Shown here one piece after another: positions 15,207-21,457 of a DNA stretch of 22,806 nucleotides. The notes beneath the pieces are model-generated. The model was not told the DNA's origin. It did not search any database and worked only from the letters and a program-made list of their open reading frames with translations. The first letter of the stretch is position 1, and each line of letters begins with the position of its first letter. The DNA comes from Clostridia bacterium (GTDB lineage: Bacteria; Bacillota; Clostridia; Oscillospirales; CAG-272). Where the stretch lies: NCBI GenBank assembly GCA_900763885.1, contig CAAFLY010000110.1, positions 1-22,806 of the forward strand. The letters are read 5' to 3'. The position numbers and the translations under genes are program-made.

Positions 15207-16094
15207 ATGAACTACAGTCATCTCGATATGCTTGAATCCCGAAGCATCCACATTCTGCGGGAATCGTATGCCGCGTTCAAGAATCTGTGTATGCTCTGGT
15301 CGATCGGCAAGGACAGCACGGTGCTGCTCTGTCTGGCGCGCAAAGCGTTTTTCGGACATGTGCCGTTCCCGCTTGTCCATGTGGATACGCATTACAAGAT
15401 CCCGGAAATGATCGAATACCGCGACAGACTTGCCATGGAATGGAACTTAGACATGATCTACGGCGAAAACCGCGCGGCGCTCGAGGCGAAGCAGACCTTC
15501 CCGGACGGCAACGTTTCCCGGATTGAATGCTGCCGGAATCTGAAGACGGAGGCGCTGGCGCATACCCTCTCCGGCGAATGGCCGCGGTACCGTCTCAATC
15601 ATCAGACAGGAGAATATGAGGTGGACCCGAATAAGGAGCCGTTCACGGGCGTCATCGTCGGCGTGCGCGCGGATGAAGAGGGCAGCCGGTCGAAGGAGCG
15701 GTATTTCTCGCCACGCAACGTGAACAACGACTGGAACGCCGACGATCAGCCGCCGGAATTCTGGGGCCAGTACAAGACGGATTTCGCGCCGGGCACGCAC
15801 GTCCGGATCCATCCGCTGCTCGACTGGACGGAGCTGGACATCTGGGAATACATCAAACGCGAGGGCGTGCCGGTGGTCTCCCTGTACTTCAATCAGGGCG
15901 ACGGCAAGCGGTACCGTTCGCTCGGCTGCTGGCCCTGCACCAATCCCGTGGAATCGAACGCGTCCACTCTGGATGAGATCATCGAGGAACTGCGTTCGGG
16001 CAAGTTCGCGAGAGTGGCGGAAAGAAGCGGCCGTGCGCAGGACAAGGAAGACGGCGGCGGACTGGAAGCACTGCGCCGCGACGGATATATGTGA
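15207..16094 (+). CDS. cysD: CysD, sulfate adenylyltransferase subunit 2
   Basis: The protein is 295 residues, close to the usual CysD length. With CysN it makes adenylylsulfate (APS) from ATP and sulfate. The PP-loop is SIGKDSTVLL at about 32-41. Other family motifs are ARKAFFGHVPFPLVHVDTHYK, the IECCRNLKTEAL stretch, RADEEGSRSKER, and GCWPCTNPVES near the end. The ribosome binding site AAAGGAT (15188-15194) is 12 bases from the ATG, rather far. It lies 115 bp after the CysC-CysQ gene and 18 bp before cysN, and probably shares their transcript unless the hairpins at 15100-15136 stop it. Confidence 0.95.
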   Translation: MNYSHLDMLESRSIHILRESYAAFKNLCMLWSIGKDSTVLLCLARKAFFGHVPFPLVHVDTHYKIPEMIEYRDRLAMEWNLDMIYGENRAALEAKQTFPDGNVSRIECCRNLKTEALAHTLSGEWPRYRLNHQTGEYEVDPNKEPFTGVIVGVRADEEGSRSKERYFSPRNVNNDWNADDQPPEFWGQYKTDFAPGTHVRIHPLLDWTELDIWEYIKREGVPVVSLYFNQGDGKRYRSLGCWPCTNPVESNASTLDEIIEELRSGKFARVAERSGRAQDKEDGGGLEALRRDGYM

Positions 16095-16112
16095 TTTTTT
16101 TGCGAGGCGAGT

Positions 16113-17681
16113 ATGACAGACAAGCAACATATGAATATCGTAGTGGCGGGGCACGTGGATCATGGCAAAAGCACCGTGATCGGCAGACTGCTCGCGGACA
16201 CGCATTCTCTCCCGGACGGCAAGATCGAGCAGATCCGGGAAATGTGCCGCCGCAACTCAAAGCCGTTTGAATACGCGTTCCTGCTCGACGCTCTGAAGGA
16301 CGAACGGTCGCAGGGGATCACCATCGACACGGCGCGCTGCTTCTTTGAAACGGAAAAGCGGAAATACATCATCATCGACGCGCCCGGGCATATCGAATTT
16401 CTCAAAAACATGATCACCGGCGCATCCCGGGCACAGGCGGCACTGCTCGTCATCGACGCGGCGGAGGGCATCTGCGAAAACTCCAGACGGCATGGGTATA
16501 TGCTCGAAATGCTCGGGATCACGCAGATCGCCGTACTGGTCAACAAAATCGACCTCATCGGCTACGACCGCGCGCGCTATGACTGGATCTGCCGCGATTT
16601 CACGGAATTTCTTGCCAAGATCGGCATTCGTCCGGCCGCGTTCATTCCGGTATCCGCCATGGACGGCGACAACATCGCGTCCCGCTCATCACATACGCCA
16701 TGGTACGGCGGTCCGACGGTGCTGGAGATGCTCGACCGATTCGCGGGCGGCACACACAACGACGCACTGCCGCTGCGGATTCCGGTGCAGGATGTGTATA
16801 AATTCACGGAGGGCGGCGACGACAGACGGATCGTTGCGGGTATGTGCGAATCCGGCACGCTGCGCCCCGGCGATCATCTCATCTTCTACCCCTCCGGCAA
16901 AACGACCGATGTGGCGCGGATTGAGGAGTGGTACATGGATCCCACCGCCCATCCGGTACCGACCGAGGTCACCTTCGGCAAATCCTGCGGGTTCACGACC
17001 ACGACGCAGATCTACGTCCGGCGCGGCGAGATCGCGTGCAAGGTCGGCGAGGAAGCCCCCAAGGTCGGCAAAACGTTCCGTGCGAGCGTGTTCTGGCTGG
17101 GCTCCGAGCCGCTGGTGATGGGCAGGGACTACGGCATCAAATCCTGCACGGCGAAAACGACCTGCAGGGTAACGGCGATCCACAGCGTACTGGACGCGTC
17201 CAATCTCGAAAAGGATCACGCGCCCACCTCCGCCGGGAAGCACGCCATTGCCGACTGCACGTTCACCTGTGAGCATGAGATCGCCTTTGACGTGGATCCC
17301 GCGCTGCCCGCGACCGGACGGTTCGTTCTCATCGACGGCTACGAAATCTCCGGCGGCGGCATCATCAAGGAGGCGTTGGGCGGAGACGGCAAAAAACGGA
17401 ACGAAAATCCGCTCACACCGGGCGAGAGACGACGGTATCTCGGACAAGTGCCGGCTGTGGTCCGCTGCGACGACGCGGCATATGCCAAGGTACTGGAGCG
17501 CGCCCTCTTTGAGGAGGACCGCATCGCGTACTTCACAGAGGACGAACACGCCATCCCGACCCTGCTCGACGCGGGACTGGTCGTCCTGACCACTGCCGCG
17601 TGCAACGATGCGTACCGCTGCACAGGCAGAATGGAGGACGACATCACCGAGATCCTTCTTGCCACCAAGGCGGGGCTGTAA
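16113..17681 (+). CDS. cysN: CysN, sulfate adenylyltransferase GTPase subunit
   Basis: The protein is 522 residues. CysN couples GTP hydrolysis to APS formation by CysD. The GTPase motifs are GHVDHGKST at 13-21, the switch DERSQGITID, DAPGH, and NKIDL. The EF-Tu-like domains 2 and 3 fill the remainder. There is no fused CysC domain, unlike many CysNC proteins; APS kinase is supplied by the fusion protein upstream. The ATG is preceded by a modest GAGGCGAG. A terminator follows 29 bp after the stop. No PAPS reductase, sulfite reductase, sulfate permease or sulfotransferase gene is visible in the window. Confidence 0.94.
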   Translation: MTDKQHMNIVVAGHVDHGKSTVIGRLLADTHSLPDGKIEQIREMCRRNSKPFEYAFLLDALKDERSQGITIDTARCFFETEKRKYIIIDAPGHIEFLKNMITGASRAQAALLVIDAAEGICENSRRHGYMLEMLGITQIAVLVNKIDLIGYDRARYDWICRDFTEFLAKIGIRPAAFIPVSAMDGDNIASRSSHTPWYGGPTVLEMLDRFAGGTHNDALPLRIPVQDVYKFTEGGDDRRIVAGMCESGTLRPGDHLIFYPSGKTTDVARIEEWYMDPTAHPVPTEVTFGKSCGFTTTTQIYVRRGEIACKVGEEAPKVGKTFRASVFWLGSEPLVMGRDYGIKSCTAKTTCRVTAIHSVLDASNLEKDHAPTSAGKHAIADCTFTCEHEIAFDVDPALPATGRFVLIDGYEISGGGIIKEALGGDGKKRNENPLTPGERRRYLGQVPAVVRCDDAAYAKVLERALFEEDRIAYFTEDEHAIPTLLDAGLVVLTTAACNDAYRCTGRMEDDITEILLATKAGL

Positions 17682-17710
17682 CCTATATCTACCCTCTATC
17701 GCATACGTTT

Positions 17711-17747
17711 CCCCGGAGGCTGTCGCGGCTGCTCTCCGGGGATTTTG
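17711..17747 (+). terminator. Terminator of the sulfate activation cluster
   Basis: An 8-bp perfect stem, CCCCGGAG/CTCCGGGG, has a 15-base loop and is followed by ATTTTGGTTT. The T-tract is interrupted, so its strength is uncertain. Confidence 0.65.
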
Positions 17748-17812
17748 GTTTCCTATATGTCCAATACGCCCCACCTATCTGCGAAAGTTCCCATGAAATT
17801 CCCATATGATCA

Positions 17813-17841
17813 TTGACAGGCGCGTACCAATCTGATATACT
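17813..17841 (+). promoter_or_regulatory. Sigma-A promoter of the recombinase A transcript
   Basis: TTGACA (17813-17818) and TATACT (17836-17841) are 17 bp apart. The resulting transcript has a leader of about 135 bases before the first ORF. Nothing gene-like is seen between 17748 and 17812. Confidence 0.88.
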
Positions 17842-17847
17842 ATATCA

Positions 17848-17967
17848 TAGATCCTGTGTCTGGCATTGTGTCGTAGGATGTTTTTGCGTCCGGGGCACCG
17901 CCGGCAGGGTCTTTTTTCGCGCATAATGGACAAGACCCGGCGCATAAGGTAGCATAATCCGGTCTAT
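17848..17967 (+). other. Long, probably structured leader of the recombinase A transcript
   Basis: The stretch has several candidate pairings: ATCCT/AGGAT bracketing the first part, CCGG repeats in the middle, and GGGTC before a run of six T residues (about 17909-17920) that can pair with GACCC about 20 bases later. CGCATAA also occurs twice. A T-run inside a leader with alternative pairings suggests attenuation or a regulatory RNA. I could not match it to a known RNA class. Confidence 0.4.
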
Positions 17968-17982
17968 AGGAGGAGATACTCT

Positions 17983-18177
17983 GTGATACAGCGAAAAACG
18001 ATTGTCCGAAACGGATTTGTCGGCGAAAAACCGGATCCCGCGGCATTTCTGGAGCGATGGCGCGCGGTGATCCGGCAGATGGAGGAAAAGCGTGCCCTAT
18101 CCCAGACCGCTCCTGTGCCGCCGTTTCCCGATTTGCAGCAAAAAGCTCCGGCGCGGGAGAGAAAGGAGCGGTCATGA
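17983..18177 (+). CDS. 64-residue protein coupled to recombinase A
   Basis: This small basic protein has many charged residues in its middle (FLERWRAVIRQMEEKR), which is probably helical, and a proline-rich end. GTG17983 has a strong AGGAGG at 17968-17973. Its stop codon overlaps the start of the recombinase gene (ATGA), so the two are translationally coupled. I do not recognise the family. By position it could be an accessory factor of the recombinase, such as a directionality factor, but it could also simply serve as a coupling leader ORF. Confidence 0.6.
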   Translation: MIQRKTIVRNGFVGEKPDPAAFLERWRAVIRQMEEKRALSQTAPVPPFPDLQQKAPARERKERS

Positions 18178-19670
18178 AGGCGGCGATCTACTGTCGGCTC
18201 TCCGAGGAGGATCGCAATCGCGGGGACGCGGATTCCCTGAGCATCCAGAACCAGAAATCCATGCTGGTCTCCTATGCCGCCGCACACGACTGGGAGGTCT
18301 ACGCCATCTATTCCGACGACGATTACACGGGTGCGGACAGACGGCGCCCGGCATTCAACCGACTGCTCCATGACGCGGAGGCACGGCGATTCGACATTGT
18401 GCTGTGCAAAACGCAGTCCCGGTTCACACGCGAGATGGAGCTTGTGGAGAAGTACATCCACGGCCTCTTTCCGCTCTGGGGCATCCGGTTTGTCAGTATC
18501 GTGGACAACGCGGATACGGCGGCTCCCGGCAACAAAAAGGCGCGGCAGATCAGCGGACTGGTCAACGAATGGTACTTAGAGGATATGTCGGAGAACATCC
18601 GCGCGGTTCTGACGGACAGAAGACGGCATGGATTCCATATCGGCGCGCACGCGCTGTACGGCTACAAAAAGGATCCGGACCGGCGCGGTCATCTTCTGCC
18701 CGATCCGCAATCCGCCGCCGTGGTGCGGGAGATCTTCACCCTGTACGCGTCCGGATACGGCAAAACGGCAATCGCGCGCTGTCTGAACGCCCGTCATATC
18801 GCCACGCCCTCGGATTACCGTGCGGGCAGGTCGGGCAGTCTCTGGCAATACGGCACGATCGGCGGGATTCTTACAAACGAGATGTATATCGGCAACATGG
18901 TGCAGGGACGATATGGCAGCGTATCCTACAAAACAAAGCAAAACCGTCCGCGCGACCGTTCGGAGTGGATCCGTGTCGAGGGAACGCATGCGCCGCTTGT
19001 AGAGCGGGAGCTGTGGGATACCGTACAGGCTCTGCTTGCCCGGCGCAACCGTCCGTTTTCCGGCGGCGAGATCGGGGTGCTGTCCGGACTTGTCCGCTGC
19101 GGGGTCTGCGGCGGACCGATGCGCACGGTCAAAAACCGCGGCAGGCGGTATTTCCAGTGCCGGAATCGGTATCTAGCACCGGATCGCTGTGTGGGCGCCT
19201 TTGTCTCCGCCGCGCTCTTGGAAGACGTCGTTGTACGGGAATTGTCCGCGCTTACCGATGGCTTTGCCGCCATCCTGACGGACGATGCGCTTGCCGCCTG
19301 TCTGATTACGGAGCACAGGGCGGATCCCACAAGGGAGCTGCGCGCACTGGAAGAGGAGACGGCGCGGTACAGGCAGGCGTTGTCCACACTGTATCTCGAC
19401 AAGGTGCGCGGGATCGTGACAGAGGCGGAATACGTGGAGCTGTCGGAAAATCTGCGCGCAAATCGCCAGCGGTGCCAGGATCTCTACAAGGTGCTGTCCG
19501 CCAAAACCGGCGCGCCATCCCCGTCTCCCAGTCCCGCGGAGAGGATCGCGGCGTATCTGCACCCGACGGCTCTCACGAGAGAGGTCGCGCTTGCCATGGT
19601 GGACTCGATCTCTGTGCGGCACAGGACGGACGAAGGCGCCATCCCGGTGGAGATACACTGGCGATTCTGA
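18174..19670 (+). CDS. Large serine recombinase A
   Basis: The protein is 498 residues and a large serine recombinase that cuts and rejoins DNA at attachment sites. The resolvase domain (1-150) has IYCRLS with the nucleophile Ser10 and QSRFTRE with catalytic arginines. The Recombinase domain follows (about 160-270). A zinc ribbon lies at about 308-340 (CGVCGG, then FQCRN and a later Cys), and a coiled coil lies at about 375-445. This is the layout of phage integrases, transposon recombinases and the skin-element recombinase SpoIVCA. ATG18174 overlaps the upstream ORF's stop and has AAAGGAG at 18162-18168. The gene reads towards the broken cotJC segment, which starts about 30 bp after its stop. 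It appears intact. Confidence 0.93.
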   Translation: MKAAIYCRLSEEDRNRGDADSLSIQNQKSMLVSYAAAHDWEVYAIYSDDDYTGADRRRPAFNRLLHDAEARRFDIVLCKTQSRFTREMELVEKYIHGLFPLWGIRFVSIVDNADTAAPGNKKARQISGLVNEWYLEDMSENIRAVLTDRRRHGFHIGAHALYGYKKDPDRRGHLLPDPQSAAVVREIFTLYASGYGKTAIARCLNARHIATPSDYRAGRSGSLWQYGTIGGILTNEMYIGNMVQGRYGSVSYKTKQNRPRDRSEWIRVEGTHAPLVERELWDTVQALLARRNRPFSGGEIGVLSGLVRCGVCGGPMRTVKNRGRRYFQCRNRYLAPDRCVGAFVSAALLEDVVVRELSALTDGFAAILTDDALAACLITEHRADPTRELRALEEETARYRQALSTLYLDKVRGIVTEAEYVELSENLRANRQRCQDLYKVLSAKTGAPSPSPSPAERIAAYLHPTALTREVALAMVDSISVRHRTDEGAIPVEIHWRF

Positions 19671-19702
19671 TTTCCGCGTCGTTTGGTTGTGTTTACAGGA
19701 CG

Positions 19703-19827
19703 GCAGCAGAACAGAAAGCACGCGTAACCTACGACAATCTGCTCCGCCTCATCGACGACCGGGACGTGTGCGACGTACTCAAATTCCTAAGAGAGCGCGA
19801 GATCGTCCATTACCAACGGTTCGGTGA
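19703..19827 (+). pseudogene. cotJC: cotJC, internal segment (split gene)
   Basis: Frame 2 encodes AAEQKARVTYDNLL, then DVLKFLREREIVHYQRFGE. This is the metal-ligand-bearing region near the C-terminus of CotJC, a spore coat protein of the manganese catalase family. In Bacillus CotJC the matching parts are AAEEKARATYQWL and SLRFLREREIVHSQRF (from memory). The similarity begins abruptly just before 19703, after recombinase A, and stops at the end of ACGGTTCGGTGA (19827). Beyond that the frame runs 15 more codons of unrelated sequence to a stop at 19871-19873. The missing downstream part is found in frame at 22376. The N-terminal three-quarters of the gene are not in this window. Confidence 0.85.
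19816..19827 (+). repeat. Left copy of the 12-bp att core of element B
   Basis: ACGGTTCGGTGA lies inside the cotJC codons for Gln-Arg-Phe-Gly and is identical to the copy at 22364-22375. The sequences on either side differ between the two copies, as expected for attachment-site hybrids. Confidence 0.85.
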
Positions 19828-19945
19828 AGCAAAGCGTGCGGCGTCATACCGTCCCCGCAGGGGCGGATTCTGAATACTTTTGCGGTAAAAAATCCGCTTT
19901 GGCTCATAATTTTGCATTTTTCTTGAATAAATTTTGGAAAAAGTA

Positions 19946-19974
19946 TTGCAGAATCTGAAGAAATGCGGTACAAT
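19946..19974 (+). promoter_or_regulatory. Sigma-A promoter of the NSS transporter
   Basis: TTGCAG (19946-19951) and TACAAT (19969-19974) are 17 bp apart, inside element B, 58 bp upstream of the transporter start. The preceding 19874-19945 is AT-rich and shows no gene. Confidence 0.75.
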
Positions 19975-20032
19975 AGAACAACGCTTATCCCGCACCCGCA
20001 GCAATCGGGTGATATTTTGAAAGGACAATCTT

Positions 20033-21400
20033 ATGCAGCAACGCGAAAAATTCTCTTCCCGGCTCGGATTCATTCTGATCTCCGCCGGATGCGCCATCGG
20101 TCTTGGCAACGTGTATCGGTTCCCGATCATCACCGGTGCGTACGGCGGCGCGATCTTCGTGCTCATCTACATCGCCTTCCTCATCCTGCTCGGTCTGCCG
20201 ATGATGACCGTGGAGCTCGCCGTAGGACGCGGCAGCAACCGCAGCATCGCCACCTCCTTCGACGTACTTGAGAAAAAAGGGCAGAAATGGCATCTCATGA
20301 AGTATCTCGGCATCGGCGGCAACTATCTGCTCATGATGTGCTACACCGTCATCACCGGCTGGATGCTCATCTATTTTGTGAAATACCTGACCGGCTCCAT
20401 CATGACCGCGCACACCGTATCGGAGCTGGGTGACGTGTTCGGCGCACTTGTGTCCTCTCCCGTAAAGGTGATCGCGGGCGCGTATGCCGCGATTTTGATG
20501 GGATTTTTCGTCTGCTCGCTCGGTCTGCAAAAGGGTGTGGAGCGGATCACGAAGGTCATGATGATCGCGCTGTTTGTGCTCATGGTCGCGCTTGCCGTCT
20601 ATTCCTGCACACTCTCCGGCGCCGGACGCGGTCTGAGCTTCTATCTTGTGCCGAACGCGGAAAACATCAAGCACGCGGGCCTGGGCAAGGTCATCAACGC
20701 CGCGATGGGACAGGCCTTCTTCACGCTGTCGCTCGGCATGGGTTCGATCGCCATCTTCGGCAGCTATATCGAAAAGGACCGCAGACTGCTTGGGGAAGCC
20801 GTCACCATCATCTCGCTCGACACCTTCGTCGCGCTGATGTCCGGACTGATCATCTTCCCGGCATACTACACCTACAACAACGCCATGATCGAGGGTGAGG
20901 GCGGCGCAGGCTTCCTGTTCACCACGTTCAGCGCCATTTTCAACAATATGGAGGGCGGTCGGATCCTCGGTGCGCTGTTCTTCCTCTTCATGAGCTTTGC
21001 CGCCATGTCCACCGTGATCGCCGTGTTTGAGAACATCATGGCGTTCTGGATGGAGCTGACACCCCTGAAGCGTCCCGTGATCGCGGTCATCAACATCGGT
21101 CTGCTGCTCGTGCTTGTGCTCCCGGCGGTCTTCTCGCTCAATCTCATCGGCGATTTCAAGATCTTCGGGCTTGCCATCATGGATCTTGAGGACTACATCG
21201 TATCCAACCTCATTCTCCCGATCGGCTCTCTCGTGTACGTGCTGTTCTGCACGACAAAGCTCGGCTGGGGCTGGAAGAATTACATTGGGGAGGTCAACTT
21301 AGGCGATCACGGCGCGAAAATGCCCGGCTGGATCCGTCCGTACATGACCTTTGTACTGCCCCTGATCATCATCGTCGTGCTTCTGCTCGCAATCCTCTGA
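20033..21400 (+). CDS. Neurotransmitter:sodium symporter (NSS/SNF) family transporter
   Basis: The protein is 455 residues with about 11-12 membrane helices of the LeuT fold. Bacterial members use the sodium gradient to import amino acids or related compounds. Helix 1 has the broken segment GCAIGLGNVYRFP, the sodium and substrate site of the family, and helix 6 carries the FFTLSLGMGSIAIFGSY region. The substrate is not readable. ATG20033 has AAAGGA (20020-20025) seven bases upstream. It is intact and is the only cargo gene of element B. Its transcript should end at the strong hairpin at 21417-21457, just before recombinase B. Confidence 0.93.
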   Translation: MQQREKFSSRLGFILISAGCAIGLGNVYRFPIITGAYGGAIFVLIYIAFLILLGLPMMTVELAVGRGSNRSIATSFDVLEKKGQKWHLMKYLGIGGNYLLMMCYTVITGWMLIYFVKYLTGSIMTAHTVSELGDVFGALVSSPVKVIAGAYAAILMGFFVCSLGLQKGVERITKVMMIALFVLMVALAVYSCTLSGAGRGLSFYLVPNAENIKHAGLGKVINAAMGQAFFTLSLGMGSIAIFGSYIEKDRRLLGEAVTIISLDTFVALMSGLIIFPAYYTYNNAMIEGEGGAGFLFTTFSAIFNNMEGGRILGALFFLFMSFAAMSTVIAVFENIMAFWMELTPLKRPVIAVINIGLLLVLVLPAVFSLNLIGDFKIFGLAIMDLEDYIVSNLILPIGSLVYVLFCTTKLGWGWKNYIGEVNLGDHGAKMPGWIRPYMTFVLPLIIIVVLLLAIL

Positions 21401-21416
21401 GTTTTTCGCAAATGAA

Positions 21417-21457
21417 CCTCCCGTCTGCGGCATATGCTGTATGCGGGAGGTTTTTTT
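21417..21457 (+). terminator. Terminator abutting the recombinase B start codon
   Basis: The stem CCTCCCG/CGGGAGG extends inward to about 17 pairs with some wobbles and one mismatch, and seven T residues follow. The last T is directly before ATG21458. The 3' arm (GGGAGG, 21445-21450) is also the only good ribosome binding site of the recombinase. The hairpin should therefore end transporter transcripts and, in any readthrough RNA, hide the ribosome binding site. Confidence 0.9.

Larger units (their letters stand above)
17813..19702 (+). mobile_element. Right end of intervening element A (serine recombinase type)
   Basis: This stretch holds the recombinase A transcription unit and ends where cotJC coding sequence begins abruptly at about 19703. 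The stop codon of the recombinase is about 30 bp from that edge. The left end of the element was not found: no cotJC N-terminal sequence occurs anywhere to the left in this window. The start coordinate is therefore only the promoter of the recombinase, not a true boundary. The element could be much larger, in which case the sulfate genes and others would be inside it, or a rearrangement may have removed the other half. Confidence 0.5.

Noticed and set aside
18404..19702. A long frame 2 open frame overlapping recombinase A
   Set aside because: It is a shadow frame of the recombinase; only its end, from about 19703, is real cotJC sequence.
21416..21441. A sigma-K-like promoter (CATATGCTG) inside the hairpin before recombinase B
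   Set aside because: The -10 has a mismatch (TG for TA) and the nearest AC is only 13 bp upstream instead of about 16-17. The match is too weak to report as a feature.
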